Translations under genes and position numbers: made by a program | Notes under the pieces: model-generated | Told to the model about the DNA's origin: nothing | Seen by the model: only the letters and a program-made list of their open reading frames with translations | The model's database searches: none | Shown here: positions 1-13,000 of the stretch, one piece after another | How positions within the stretch are numbered: position 1 is the stretch's first letter | Layout of the letters: every line of letters begins with the position of its first letter | NCBI RefSeq assembly: GCF_035917575.1 | Contig: NZ_CP109090.1 | Location: 6,696,001 to 6,760,000, forward strand | Length of the DNA stretch: 64,000 nt | Source of the DNA: Streptomyces sp. NBC_01788 | GTDB taxonomy: Bacteria > Actinomycetota > Actinomycetes > Streptomycetales > Streptomycetaceae | Reading direction: 5' to 3'

Positions 1-3000
1 CCGGCTGGTCGGAGGGTGTCGGCATGCTCGTCGTCGAACGCCTCTCCGACGCCCGCCGCAACGGCCACCGCGTGCTCGCCGTGCTGCGCGGCTCCGCCAT
101 CAACCAGGACGGCGCCTCCAACGGCCTGACCGCGCCCAGCGGCCCCGCCCAGCAGCGCGTCATCCGCCAGGCCCTCGCCAACGCCCGCCTGGAGAGCGCC
201 GACGTCGACGCCGTCGAGGCGCACGGCACCGGCACCAAGCTCGGCGACCCGATCGAGGCGCAGGCCCTGCTGGCCACCTACGGCCAGGACCGCGAGCGGC
301 CCGTGCTGCTCGGCTCCCTGAAGGCCAACATCGGCCACACGCAGGCCGCGTCCGGTGTCGGCGGCGTCATCAAGATGGTGCTCGCCATGCAGCACGGTCT
401 GCTGCCGCGCTCGCTGTACGCCGAGAACCCCTCCTCGCACGTCGACTGGACCGCGGGCAACGCGCGCCTGCTCACCGAGCCCACCGCCTGGCCCGAGTCG
501 GAGCGGGTGCGCCGGGCCGCCGTCTCCTCCTTCGGGGCCAGCGGCACCAACGCCCACCTGATCCTGGAGCAGCCGGCCCCCGTCAAGCAGCCCGCGCGGC
601 CCGCCGGGCCCGCCGCGGACGGCTCGCCCGTCCCGGTCCTGCTGTCCGGCCGCTCGGAGAACGCGCTGCGCGCCCAGGCACGCAAGCTCCTGGCCCACGT
701 GACCGGCCACCCCGAGGAGACGGTCACCGACCTGGCCCGCACCCTGGCCACCACCCGCGCCGTCTTCGAACACCGGGCCGCGGTGACCGCCGCCGACCGG
801 GACGCGCTGCTCGCCGGGCTCACCGCCGTCGCGGAGGGCAACACCGCCGCGCAGGTCGTCGAGCACCATGTGGAGCGCACCGGCAAGCATGCCGTGCTCT
901 TCTCCGGCCAGGGCTCCCAGCAGCTCGGCATGGGCCGGGACCTGTACGAGCGGTTCCCGGTGTTCGCCGAGGCGTTCGACGTGGTCCTCGCCCGGCTCGA
1001 CGGCCACCTCGGTGCCTCGCTGCGGGAGATCGTCTGGCACGGTGACCAGGAGACCCTGAACGAGACCGGGCACACCCAGCCCGCGCTGTTCGCCTTCGAG
1101 GTCGCCCTGTACCGCCTGGTGGAGTCCTGGGGTGTGACGCCGGACTTCGTCGCCGGTCACTCCGTCGGCGAGATCGCCGCCGCCCATGTCGCGGGCGTCC
1201 TCTCCCTGGACGACGCCTGTCGGCTGGTCGCGGCACGGGCCCGCCTGATGCAGGAACTGCCGCGCGGCGGCGCCATGGTCGCGGTCGAGGCCACCGAGAA
1301 GGAGGTCGCCGCCGAACTCACCGACGCGTTGGTGTCGATCGCCGCGGTCAACGGCCCCACGTCCGTGGTGCTCGCCGGTGAGGAGGACGCGGTGCTCGCC
1401 CTGGCCGCCGTCCTCGCCGAGCGGGGCCGCCGCACCACCCGCCTCAAGGTCAGCCACGCCTTCCACTCGGCGCTGATGGACCCGATGCTCGCCGAGTTCC
1501 GCAAGGTCGCCGAGAGCCTGCGCTACGACGCACCCCGCATCGCCGTCGTGTCCAACGTGACCGGCGACGTGGCGGGCGCCGACGAACTGTGCGACGCCGA
1601 CTACTGGGTGCGCCATGTGCGCGGCACCGTCCGGTTCGCCGACGGCGTCACCGCACTGGCCGGCCGGGGCGTCCGCGTCTTCCTCGAACTCGGCCCCGAC
1701 GCGGTGCTGTCCGCGCTCGCCGAGCAGAGCGCCCCGGACAGCGTGAGCGTCCCCGCGCAGCGCCGCAACCGCGACGAGGTGGAGACCCTGGTCGCCGCCC
1801 TCGGCCGGCTGCACGTGCACGCCGCCGGACCCCGCTGGGACACCTTCTTCGAGGCCGCCCCCGGCTCCTGGCTCGACCTGCCGACCTACGCCTTCCAGCG
1901 CGGCCGGTTCTGGCCGGACACCCTGCCCGCCACCGCGCAGGGCACCGTGTCCGCCGGTGAGGCCGAAGGCACCGACACCGCCTTCTGGGACGCCGTCGCG
2001 CAGGAGGACTTCGGCTCGCTCGAGGCCGTCCTCGACGTCGAGGGCGACGCCCTGTCCAAGGTGCTGCCGGCCCTGCTCGACTGGCGCCGCCGCAAGTCCG
2101 AGGAGACACAGCTCGACAACTGGCGCCACCGCATCGTCTGGAAGCGTCTGACCGGCGGGGCGATGGCCCACCGCAAGCCGCTCACCGGCACCTGGCTGGC
2201 CGTCGTCCCCGAAGGCCTCGGTGAGGACCCGTGGGTGACGACCGCGCTGGACGCCCTGGGCACCCGGGTGGTGCGCGCCGAGGCCGGCAGCGCCGACCGG
2301 GAGGCCATGGCCGCCACCCTGCGTGAGACCGCCGCGGAGGGCACCCGCTTCGCCGGCGTCGTCTCCCTGCTCGCCCTGAGCGAGACGGTGCACGGCGACG
2401 TGCCCGAGGGCGTCGCCCTCACCGGCACGCTGCTCCAGGCCCTCGGCGACGCCGGGATCGAGGCCCCGCTGTGGTGCGTCACCCGCAGCGCCATGTCCGC
2501 CAACCGCACCGACCGCCCGCGCCGGCCGCTCCAGGCCGCCGTGTGGGGCCTGGGCCGGGTGGCCGCGCTGGAGTACCCGCACCGCTGGGGCGGCCTGGTG
2601 GACCTGCCGGAGCGCGCCGACGAGCGTGCCGCCGCCGGACTCGCCGCCGTCCTCGCCGGACTCGACGGGGAGGACCAGGTCGTCGTGCGCGGCTCCGCGG
2701 TCCTCGCCCGCCGCCTCGTACCGGCACCGGACCGCGGGCAGACCGGCGCCTGGGACCCGACCGGCACCGTGCTGATCACCGGCGGCACCGGCGCCCTCGG
2801 CGCCCATGTGGCCCGCCGCCTGGCCAAGGAGGGCGCCCAGCACCTGGTGCTGCTCGGCCGCCGCGGACCCGAGGCGCCCGGCGCCACCGCCCTGCGCGAC
2901 GAACTCCAGGCGCTCGGCACCGGCGTCACCCTCGCCGCCTGCGACGCCTCCGACCGGGATCAGCTCACCGCGGTGCTCGATGCGATCCCGGCCGACCGGC

Positions 3001-4046
3001 CGCTGACCGCGGTGATCCACGCGGCGGGCGTGCTCGACGACGGCGTCATCGACCGGCTCACCCCGGCGCGGTACCAGCAGGTGTTCCGCGCGAAGGTCAC
3101 CTCGGCGCTGCTGCTCGACGAGCTGACCCGCGACCTCGACCTGACCGCGTTCGTCCTGTTCTCGTCCGCCTCCTCCGCGGTCGGCAACCCCGGCCAGGCC
3201 AACTACGCGGCGGCCAACGCGGTCCTGGACGCCCTCGCCGAGATCCGCCGGGCGCAGAACCTGCCCGCGACCTCCGTGTCCTGGGGCGCCTGGGCGGGCG
3301 GCGGCATGGCCGAGGGCCACGGCGCGGACGAAGCGGCCCGCCGGGCCGGTGTCGGCGCCATGGACCCGGACCTCGCCGTGGAGTCGCTGCTGCGGCTGGT
3401 CACCGGCAAGGAGCCGACCGCGGTGGTCGCCGAGGTCGCCCTCGACCGGTTCGCCTCCGCCTTCGGCGGCACCCGGCCGAGTGCCCTGCTGCGGGAGTTC
3501 CCCGGCTACCGGGAGACCGTCGCCGCGGCGGCGCCCGAGTCCCCGGAGGGCACCCTCGCCGACCGGCTGGCGGGCATGCCGCCGGCCCGCCGCCTTGACA
3601 CCGTCGTGGACCTGGTGCGCACCCGTGCGGCACAGGTCCTCGGCTACCCGGACACCGGCGCCGTCGGCGCCGAACGGTCCTTCCGGGACCTCGGGGTGGA
3701 CTCACTGGGCGCGGTCGAGCTGCGTAACCGGCTCGGCGCCGCGACCGGCCTGAGCCTGCCCGCGACGCTGGTCTTCGACCACCCGACGCCGCTGGCGCTG
3801 GGTGAGTTCGTCCTCGCCCGGCTCGTCCCCGACGAGCCGGCCGTGTCCGACGAGGAGACCGAGATCAGGGCCGTACTGGCCTCCGTCCCGCTCGACCGGC
3901 TGCGTGAGATCGGCGTCCTGGAGCCCCTGCTCCAGCTCGCCGGACGCGGCGGTGGGGCCGGCGACGACGAAGACGACGAGTCCGTCGACTCGATGACAGT
4001 GGCAGACCTGGTGCGGGCCGCGCTCAACGGCCAGTCCGACCTGTAG
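1..4046 (+). CDS. amphI: Polyene PKS, 3' end (module 14: KS-AT-KR-ACP), AmphI/NysI-like
   Basis: The 5' end lies outside the window; reading is open from base 3. What remains is the C-terminal part of a KS (its active-site Cys is upstream; the HGTGT His is near 213 and the GHTQ His near 334), then AT, KR, ACP and a docking tail. The AT has GHSVG (about 1156) and HAFH (about 1454), the malonyl-CoA type. The post-AT linker runs straight into a KR with no DH. The KR has TGGTGALG (about 2779), an LDD motif (about 3030) and the Ser, Tyr, Asn and Lys catalytic residues, so it is an active B-type. The ACP carries DSL (about 3700). By position this is module 14, whose KR would set the C11 hydroxyl. 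The tail from about 3840 contains an acidic helix and resembles the AmphB tail. The stop lies 20 bp before amphJ, suggesting co-transcription. Certain as a PKS; the AmphI name is inferred from synteny. Confidence 0.95.
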   Translation, partial: GWSEGVGMLVVERLSDARRNGHRVLAVLRGSAINQDGASNGLTAPSGPAQQRVIRQALANARLESADVDAVEAHGTGTKLGDPIEAQALLATYGQDRERPVLLGSLKANIGHTQAASGVGGVIKMVLAMQHGLLPRSLYAENPSSHVDWTAGNARLLTEPTAWPESERVRRAAVSSFGASGTNAHLILEQPAPVKQPARPAGPAADGSPVPVLLSGRSENALRAQARKLLAHVTGHPEETVTDLARTLATTRAVFEHRAAVTAADRDALLAGLTAVAEGNTAAQVVEHHVERTGKHAVLFSGQGSQQLGMGRDLYERFPVFAEAFDVVLARLDGHLGASLREIVWHGDQETLNETGHTQPALFAFEVALYRLVESWGVTPDFVAGHSVGEIAAAHVAGVLSLDDACRLVAARARLMQELPRGGAMVAVEATEKEVAAELTDALVSIAAVNGPTSVVLAGEEDAVLALAAVLAERGRRTTRLKVSHAFHSALMDPMLAEFRKVAESLRYDAPRIAVVSNVTGDVAGADELCDADYWVRHVRGTVRFADGVTALAGRGVRVFLELGPDAVLSALAEQSAPDSVSVPAQRRNRDEVETLVAALGRLHVHAAGPRWDTFFEAAPGSWLDLPTYAFQRGRFWPDTLPATAQGTVSAGEAEGTDTAFWDAVAQEDFGSLEAVLDVEGDALSKVLPALLDWRRRKSEETQLDNWRHRIVWKRLTGGAMAHRKPLTGTWLAVVPEGLGEDPWVTTALDALGTRVVRAEAGSADREAMAATLRETAAEGTRFAGVVSLLALSETVHGDVPEGVALTGTLLQALGDAGIEAPLWCVTRSAMSANRTDRPRRPLQAAVWGLGRVAALEYPHRWGGLVDLPERADERAAAGLAAVLAGLDGEDQVVVRGSAVLARRLVPAPDRGQTGAWDPTGTVLITGGTGALGAHVARRLAKEGAQHLVLLGRRGPEAPGATALRDELQALGTGVTLAACDASDRDQLTAVLDAIPADRPLTAVIHAAGVLDDGVIDRLTPARYQQVFRAKVTSALLLDELTRDLDLTAFVLFSSASSAVGNPGQANYAAANAVLDALAEIRRAQNLPATSVSWGAWAGGGMAEGHGADEAARRAGVGAMDPDLAVESLLRLVTGKEPTAVVAEVALDRFASAFGGTRPSALLREFPGYRETVAAAAPESPEGTLADRLAGMPPARRLDTVVDLVRTRAAQVLGYPDTGAVGAERSFRDLGVDSLGAVELRNRLGAATGLSLPATLVFDHPTPLALGEFVLARLVPDEPAVSDEETEIRAVLASVPLDRLREIGVLEPLLQLAGRGGGAGDDEDDESVDSMTVADLVRAALNGQSDL

Positions 4047-4057
4047 CGCGAAGTGAT

Positions 4058-4061
4058 GGAG
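4058..4061 (+). promoter_or_regulatory. RBS of amphJ
   Basis: GGAG lies 5 bp before the ATG at 4067 and supports that start. The encoded N-terminus is a coiled-coil docking helix beginning [12 protein letters not shown]. Confidence 0.7.
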
Positions 4062-4066
4062 CAGAG

Positions 4067-7000
4067 ATGAACGCCCCTGCTGAGAACGTAGTCGAGGCAC
4101 TGCGCGCCGCGGTCAAGGAGACCGAGCGGCTGCGGCGCCGCAACCGGACGATCGTGGCCGCGGCCCGGGAGCCCATCGCCGTGGTCGGCATGGGCTGCCG
4201 CTTCCCCGGCGGCGTCGACTCCCCACAGGCCCTGTGGGAGATGGTCGCCGGCGGCACCGACGTGATCTCCGGGTTCCCGGACGACCGCGGCTGGGACCTG
4301 GAGGCGCTGCGCACCAGTGGCACCGACGACCGGGACACCTCGGTCAGCCAGCGCGGCGGGTTCCTGGACTCGATCGCCGGCTTCGACCCCGGCTTCTTCG
4401 GGATCTCGCCGCGCGAGGCCGTCACCATGGACCCGCAGCAGCGGCTGCTCCTGGAGACGTCCTGGGAGGCGATCGAGCGCGCCCGCATCGACGCCACCGG
4501 GCTGCGCGGCACCCGCACCGGCACCTTCATGGGCACCAACGGGCAGGACTACGCCTACCTGCTGGTGCGGTCGCTCGACGACGCCACCGGCGACGTCGGC
4601 ACCGGCATCGCCGCCAGTGCCGTCTCCGGCCGGCTGTCGTACACCTTCGGCCTGGAGGGGCCGGCGATCACCGTCGACACCGCCTGCTCCTCCTCGCTGG
4701 TCGCGCTGCACCTCGCCGTGCAGTCGCTGCGCAACGGCGAGTGCACCCTGGCGCTGGCCGGCGGCGTCAACGTGATGTCGACGCCGGGCTCCCTGGTCGA
4801 GTTCAGCCGGCAGGGCGGCCTCGCCAGCGACGGCCGCTGCAAGGCGTTCGCCGACTCCGCCGACGGCACCGGCTGGTCGGAGGGCGCGGCCGTGCTCGTC
4901 CTGGAGCGCCTGTCCGACGCCCAGCGCAACGGCCACCCCGTGCTCGCCGTCGTCCGCGGCTCCGCCGTCAACCAGGACGGCGCCTCCAACGGCTTCACCG
5001 CCCCCAACGGCCCCTCCCAGCAGCGCGTCATCAGGCAGGCCCTGTCCAACGCGGGTCTGAACACCGGCGACGTGGACGCGGTCGAGGCGCACGGCACCGG
5101 CACCCCGCTCGGCGACCCCATCGAGGCCCAGAGCATCCTCGCCACCTACGGCCAGGATCGCGAACAGCCCCTGCTGCTCGGCTCGATCAAGTCGAACATG
5201 GGCCACACCCAGGCCGCGTCCGGCGTCGCCGGGATCATGAAGATGGTCATGGCGATGCGCAACGGGGTGCTGCCGAAGACCCTGCACGTCGACCGGCCCT
5301 CCACCCACGTCGACTGGACGGCGGGCAAGGTCGAGCTGCTCACCGAGAACCGCCCCTGGCCCACCGCGCCCGACCGCCCCCGCCGCTCCGGCGTCTCCTC
5401 CTTCGGCGTCAGCGGCACCAACGCGCACGTCATCGTCGAGCAGGCACCCGAGACCCCCGCGGCCCAGCCGGAAGAGGCACCGGCCGCCCCCCGCACCGCG
5501 GGCGTCCTGCCCTGGGTGCTCTCGGCGCGCTCCGCCGCCGCCCTGCGCGAGCAGGTCGCCGCCCTCGTCGCCCACCTGGACACCCCCGGTGCCCCCGGCG
5601 CGCTGGACACCGCGTACTCGCTGGCCACCACCCGCGCGGCCCTGGAGCACCGGCTCGCCGTCGTCACCGGTGCGGACGGCACCGCCGGCCGCGAGGCGCT
5701 CACCTCCTGGCTGATGGGCGGCCCCGCCCCGGACGCCCACGAGGGCCAGGCCGTCGGCCGCACCCGCAGCGCCTTCCTGTTCTCCGGGCAGGGCGCCCAG
5801 CGCCTCGGCATGGGCCGTGAACTCCACGCCCGTTTCCCGGTGTTCGCCGAAGCCCTGGACCGTGTCCTCGACCTGCTCGACGAGGAACTCGGCGCGAGCC
5901 CCGGCGACATCATCTGGGGCGACGAGGAAGCCCCGCTGAACGAGACAGGGTTCACCCAGCCCGCCCTGTTCGCGATCGAGGTCGCCCTCTACCGCCTGGT
6001 GGAGTCCTGGGGCGTCACCCCCGACTTCGTCGCCGGCCACTCCATCGGCGAGATCGCGGCCGCGCATGTGGCCGGGGTGTTCTCGCTGGAGGACGCCTGC
6101 CGGCTGGTCGCCGCGCGTGCGGGTCTGATGCAGGCGTTGCCGCGTGGTGGTGCCATGGTGGCGGTGGAGGCGACCGAGGACGAGGTGCTGCCGCTGCTGA
6201 CCGAGGGTGTCGCCGTCGCGGCGGTCAACGGTCCGACGTCCGTTGTGGTGTCCGGTGAGGAGGCGGCCACCCTCGCGGTCGCCGAGCAGTTGGCGGCGAA
6301 GGGCCGCCGTACCAGCCGTCTGCGGGTGAGCCATGCCTTCCACTCGCCGTTGATGGACCCGATGCTGGAGGACTTCCGCGCGGTCGCGGAGACGCTCTCC
6401 TACGACGAGCCGCGCATCCCGGTCGTCTCCAACCTCACCGGCGCCGTGGCCGCGGACGGGCAGCTGACCGACCCGGAGTACTGGGTACGTCATGTCCGTG
6501 AGGCCGTGCGGTTCGCCGACGGTGTCCGCGCGCTCGCCGAGGCCGGCGCCGACGTCCTGCTCGAACTCGGCCCCGACGGCGTGCTCGCCGCCCTGGCCCA
6601 GCAGTCGGCCAGCGCCGTCACCGTCCCGTTCCTGCGCAAGGACCGCCCCGAGGAGCACAGCGCCGTCACCGCGCTGGCCCGGCTGCACACGGCCGGCGTC
6701 ACCGTCGACTGGGCGGCGTTCCACGACGGCACCGGCGCCCGCACCGCCGAACTGCCCACCTACGCCTTCCAGCACGAGCGCTACTGGCCCAAGGCGACCG
6801 CGACCGCCGTCGACGCCACCGGCCTCGGCCTCGCCTCGGCCGACCACCCGCTGCTCGGCGCCGCCATGTCGGTGGCCGGTTCCGACGAACTCCTGCTCAC
6901 CGGCACCCTCTCGCTCGCCACCCACCCGTGGCTCGCCGACCACAGCGTCGGCGGCACGGTCTTCTTCCCCGGCACCGGATTCCTGGAGCTGGCCGTGCGC

Positions 7001-10000
7001 GCCGCCGACCAGGCCGGCTGCGACCGGGTCGAGGAACTGGCCGTCGACACGCCGCTCGCGCTGCCTCCCAAGGGCGTCGTGCAGATGCAGATCGCCGTCG
7101 GTTCCACCGCCGACGACGGGTCGCGCGAGCTGCGGTTCTTCACCCGGCCCGGCGAGGACTTCGACGCCGAGTGGACCCAGCACGCCACGGGCCGTATCGG
7201 CTCGGGCGAACACCTCATCGGCTTCGACACCACCGTATGGCCGCCGCAGGACGCGGAGGCCGTCGACATCGAGGGACTGTTCGACCGTTTCGCCTCGGAC
7301 GGCCTGGACTACGGTCCGGTCTTCCGCGGAGTGCGAGCCGTGTGGCGCCAGGACGACACGGTCTACGCCGAGGTCGCGCTGCCCGACTCGGTCGAGGACG
7401 CCGGTGCCTTCGGCCTGCACCCGGCGCTTCTGCACGCGGCCCTGCACGGCACCGTGTTCCTGTCCGACGACAGCAGCCTGCTCCCCTTCGCCTGGGAGGG
7501 CGTGTCCCTGCACGCGGACGGGGCGAGCACCCTGCGGGTGCGGATCGCCTCGTGCGGCGAGGACGCGGTGCAGATCGCGGCGGTCGACCCGGCGGGTCAG
7601 CCGGTCGTCTCCGTGGAGTCGCTGACGCTGCGTGCCGCGGACGCGGAGGCCGGTGCCCGGCCGCGTCGCGATGACGCCAACTCGCTTTTCCGCGTCGACT
7701 GGACCCCCCGTACGGTCGCCGCCCCGGCTGCTCCCGCCACCTGGGCCGTGCTGGGTGATGACCCGTTCGGTCTGACGGCTGTGTTCGCCGCGGACTCCGA
7801 GACGGTCGCGGGCGTGCACGCTCCGGCCGCCACGCTTGAGGAGCTGGCCTCCCGGAGCGGATCCGTTCCCGACATGGTCGCGGTGACGGTCCGTGGCGGC
7901 GTCGACCAACGGCCCGAGGCCGCACATGAGTTGGCCCTTGAGGTGCTTGCTCTGGTGCAGGAGTGGCTGGCCGAGCCTGCCTTCGCCGCCACCCGGCTCG
8001 TCGTGGTCACCCGCAGCGCTGTCGCCGACGGCGAGCACGGCCCGCTCGATCTGGCCGCTGCCCCTGTGTGGGGTCTGGTGCGCTCCGCCCAGTCCGAGAA
8101 CCCGGGCCGGCTGCTTCTGGCCGACGTCGATGACACGGCCGAGTCCATGGCCCGACTGCCGCTGTCGGCCGGGCTGTTCGACGCGGAGGAGCCGCAGGCC
8201 GTCGTCCGCGAGGGCACCGTCCGCGTCGGTCGGCTCGTCCGCCTTGAGGCCGGTGGCTCTCCCGTGCGGCCCCTGGATCCCGAGGGCACCGTCCTCGTCA
8301 CCGGTGGCACCGGTGGTCTGGCTTCCGAGCTGGCCCGCCACCTGGTCGCCGAGCACGGCGTCAGGCACCTGCTGCTGACCAGCCGCCGCGGACCGGACGC
8401 CCCCGGTGCCGCCGACCTCGTCCAGGCGCTGGCCGGCCTCGGCGCCGAGGCCACGGTCGCCGCCTGCGACGCCGCCGACCGTGACGCGCTCGCCGCGCTG
8501 CTGGCCTCCGTCCCGGCCGAGCACCCGCTGACTGCCGTGGTGCACACGGCGGGTGTCCTCGACGACGGCATCGTCGCCTCCCTCACCCCGGACCGCCTCG
8601 ACACCGTGCTGCGGCCGAAGGTCGACGCGGCCTGGCATCTGCACGACCTCACCCGCGACCTCGACCTGGCCGCCTTCGTCGTGTACTCCTCGACGGCCGG
8701 TGTCATGGGCAGCCCCGGGCAGGCCAACTACGCTGCGGGCAACGCCTTCCTGGACGCCCTCGCCGCCCACCGCCATGCTCTCGGCCTGCCCGCCACCTCG
8801 CTCGCCTGGGGCGCCTGGGAGCAAGGCGTCGGCATGACCGGCCAGTTGAGCGGCCAGGACGCGCGCCGGATCAGTGACGCCGGTGGGATGCCGCTGCTCT
8901 CCGTCGAACGGGGCCTGGCCCTGTACGACGCCGCCATGCTCGCCGACGAGCCGCTCGTGGTGCCGCTCGGTCTGGCCGGCGGTGGCCCGTTGCCCGCCGG
9001 TGCCGGCGTTCCCGCCCTGCTGCGCGGACTCGTCCGTACCGGTGGGCGCCGGGCCCGGGCGGCCACCGCCGCGGTCGCCCGCGCCGGCCTGGCCGAGCGT
9101 CTCGCGGTCCTGCCCGAGGACCAGCGCCGGCCGTTCGTCGTCGACCTGGTGCGTGCCGAGGCCGCCGCGGTCCTCGGGCACGGTTCCGCGGATGCCGTGG
9201 ACGCCCGCCGGGAGTTCCGCGGTCTGGGCTTCGACTCGCTCACCGCGATCGAGCTGCGCAACCGGCTCGGCAAGGCGACCGGTCTCACCCTGCCCGCCAC
9301 GCTCGTCTTCGACTACCCGACGCCCCAGCAGCTCGCCGACCATCTCCTGGACGAGCTGCTCGGCGCCGATGCCGTCGAAATCTTCGCCGCCCCTCGGACC
9401 GCTGCCGAGGTGGCCGACGATCCTGTCGTCATCGTCGGGATGGGCTGCCGCTTCCCGGGTGGTGTCGGGTCGCCCGAGGAACTGTGGGACCTCCTGGCGT
9501 CCGGTGCCGACGCCATCACCGGCTTCCCCGCCGACCGTGAGTGGGAGTCGTCGGCGTTCCTCGGCGGTGAGGCCGGTGCCGTGGCCGCGCGGGGCGGATT
9601 CCTGAGCGACATCGCCGGCTTCGACGCCGGGTTCTTCGGCATCTCGCCGCGCGAGGCCCTGGCCATGGACCCGCAGCAGCGCATCCTCCTCGAGGTGGCC
9701 TGGGAGGCCGTGGAGCGCGCCGGTGTCGATCCGGCCACCCTGCGCGGCTCTCGCACGGGTGTCTTCATGGGCGTCAACGGCCAGGACTACTCCAGTCTGG
9801 TCATGAGCTCCCGTGACGACGTCGCGGGCCACGCCACCGCGGGCCTCGCGGTCAGTGTGGTCTCGGGACGTCTCTCCTACGCGCTCGGCCTGGAGGGTCC
9901 CGCCCTGTCGGTCGACACGGCCTGCTCCTCGTCGCTGGTGTCCCTGCACCTCGCCGCGCAGGCGCTGCGGGCGGGGGAGTGCAGCATGGCGCTGGTCGGT

Positions 10001-13000
10001 GGTGTCACCGTGATGACCACCCCCGCCAACTTCGCCGGGTTCTCCCGGATGGGCGGTCTCGCCCAGGACGGCCTCTGCAAGGCGTTCTCCGACTCCGCCG
10101 ACGGCACGGGCTGGTCCGAGGGCGCGGCGGTGTTCGTGGTGGAGCGTCTCTCCGACGCCCGTCGAGCCGGGCACCGCGTGCTGGCCGTGGTGCGTGGGTC
10201 CGCCGTCAACCAGGACGGTGCCTCCAACGGCCTGACCGCCCCGAACGGTCCTTCCCAGCAGCGGGTGATCCGGCAGGCGCTGGCCAACGCGGGCCTGAAC
10301 ACGAGTGATGTCGACGCCGTCGAGGCGCACGGCACCGGCACCCCGCTCGGCGACCCGATCGAGGCGCAGGCCCTGCTCGCCACCTACGGCTCCGACCGCG
10401 ACCCGCAGCAGCCGCTGCTGCTCGGTTCGGTGAAGTCGAACATCGGCCACACCCAGGCCGCCGCGGGTGCCGCCGGGCTCGTCAAGATGGTCATGGCGAT
10501 GCGCAAGGGCATGCTCCCGCGCACCCTGCACGTCACCGAGCCGTCCACGCACGTCGACTGGTCCCTCGGCGCTGTCCGGCTGCTCACCGAGGAGACGGTG
10601 TGGCCGGAGACGGGACGGGCTCGCCGTGCCGGTGTGTCGTCGTTCGGCATCAGCGGTACCAACGCCCACGTCATTCTTGAGGGCGCCCCCGAGGAGCCGG
10701 TGCCCGCACCGGCTGCCGGCCGGCCGGTGCCCGGCGCGATCGCCTGGCCCGTCTCCGCGAAGTCCGAGGCCGCGCTCGACGCCCAGGTGGAGCGGCTGCG
10801 GGAGTCCGCCGACGCGCTGCCCGCGCTCGACACCGCGTACACCCTGGCCACCGGCCGCTCCGACTTCGAGCACCGGGCCGTCCTGCTCGCGGCCGACGGC
10901 ACCCTCGCCGAGGCCGCCCGGGGCGTCGCCGAACCGCGCCGTACCGCCTTCCTGTTCTCCGGGCAGGGCGCCCAGCGCCTCGGCATGGGCCGTGAACTCC
11001 ACGCCCGTTTCCCGGTGTTCGCCGAAGCCTTCGACTCCGTCGCCGCCCTCCTGGAGGCCGGGCAGGGTACGTCCGTCCGCGACGTGATGTGGGGCACCGA
11101 CGAAACGGCCCTGAACGCCACCGCGTTCACCCAGCCCGCGCTGTTCGCGGTCGAGGTCGCCCTGTACCGCCTGGTGGAGTCCTGGGGCGTCACCCCGGAT
11201 TTCGTGGCCGGTCACTCGGTCGGTGAGATCGCGGCCGCGCATGTGGCCGGGGTGTTCTCGCTGGAGGACGCCTGCCGGCTGGTCGCCGCGCGTGCGGGTC
11301 TGATGCAGGCGTTGCCGCGTGGTGGTGCCATGGTGGCGGTGGAGGCGACCGAGGACGAGGTGCTGCCGCTGCTGACCGAGGGTGTCGCCGTCGCGGCGGT
11401 CAACGGTCCGACGTCCGTTGTGGTGTCCGGTGAGGAGGCGGCCACCCTCGCGGTCGCCGAGCAGTTGGCGGCGGAGGGTCGCCGTACCAGCCGTCTGCGG
11501 GTGAGCCATGCCTTCCACTCGCCGTTGATGGACCCGATGCTGGAGGAGTTCCGGGCGGTCGCGGAGACGCTCTCGTACGACGAGCCGCGGATCCCCGTCG
11601 TGTCCAACCTGACCGGCGAGGTCGCCCCCGCGGGCACGCACACCGACGCCGACTACTGGGTGCGTCATGTCCGTGAGGCCGTGCGGTTCGCCGACGGTGT
11701 CCGTGCGCTCGCCGACCGGGGCGTCACCGCCTTCCTGGAGATCGGCCCCGACGGCGTGCTCTCCGCGCTTGCCGCCGCCTCCATGACCGACTCCGACGCG
11801 GTCGTCGTGCCGGCGCTGCGCAAGGACCGCGACGAGACCGTGTCCCTCCTGGGCGGCGTCGCCCGGCTGCACGTCGCCGGTGTCGACGTCGACTGGTCGG
11901 CCCCCCTGTCCGGCACCGGCGCCCGCATCGTCGAGCTGCCCACCTACGCCTTCCAGCACGAGCGCTACTGGCCCAAGGCGGCCCTTGCCGCCCTGGACGC
12001 CTCCGGCCTCGGTCTGGCCTCGGCCGACCACCCGCTCCTCGGCGCCGCCATGTCGGTGGCCGGTTCCGGCGAACTCCTGCTGACCGGCTCCCTGTCGGCC
12101 GCCACCCACCCGTGGCTCGCCGACCACGTCGTCGGCGGCATGATCTTCTTCCCCGGCACCGGCTTCCTGGAGCTGGCCGTGCGCGCCGCCGACCAGGCCG
12201 GCTGCGACCGGGTCGAGGAACTGATGATCGCCGCACCGCTCGTGCTGCCCCCCACGGGCGCCGTACAGGTGCAGATCTCCGTCGGCGCGGCGGACGAGGA
12301 CGGCTCGCGCGAGCTGCGGTTCTTCACCCGGCCCGGCGAGGACTTCGACGCCGAGTGGACCCAGCACGCCACGGGCCGTATCGGCTCGGGTGAACACCTC
12401 ATCGGCTTCGACACCACCGTATGGCCGCCGCAGGACGCGGAGGCCGTCGACATCGACGGCATGTTCGAGCGCTACGCCGCCGACGGCTTGGAGTACGGCC
12501 CGGTCTTCCGTGGACTGCGTGCCGTGTGGCGCCAGGACGACACGGTCTACGCCGAGGTCGCGCTGCCCGACTCGGTCGAGGACGCCGACGCGTTCGGCCT
12601 GCACCCGGCGCTCTTCGACGCCGCCCTGCACTCCACGGTCTTCCTGTCCGCCGAGGGCGACGACCGCAGCCTGCTGCCGTTCGCCTGGGAGGGCGTGTCC
12701 CTGCACGCGGACGGGGCGAGCACCCTGCGGGTGCGGATCACCTCCTGTGGCGACGACGCCGTGCAGATCGCCGCGGTCGACCCGGCGGGCCAGCCGGTCG
12801 TCTCCGTGGAGTCGCTGACCCTGCGTGCCGCGGGCCCGGAGCCCGAGTCGCGCCGTGACGACGCCAACTCTCTGCTCCGCGTCGACTGGACCCCTCGTAC
12901 GCTCGCCGCCCCGGCTGCTCCCGCCACCTGGGCCGTGCTGGGTGATGACCCGTTCGGTCTGGCCGCCGTGCTCGCCGCGGACTCCGAGGCGGTCGCGGGC

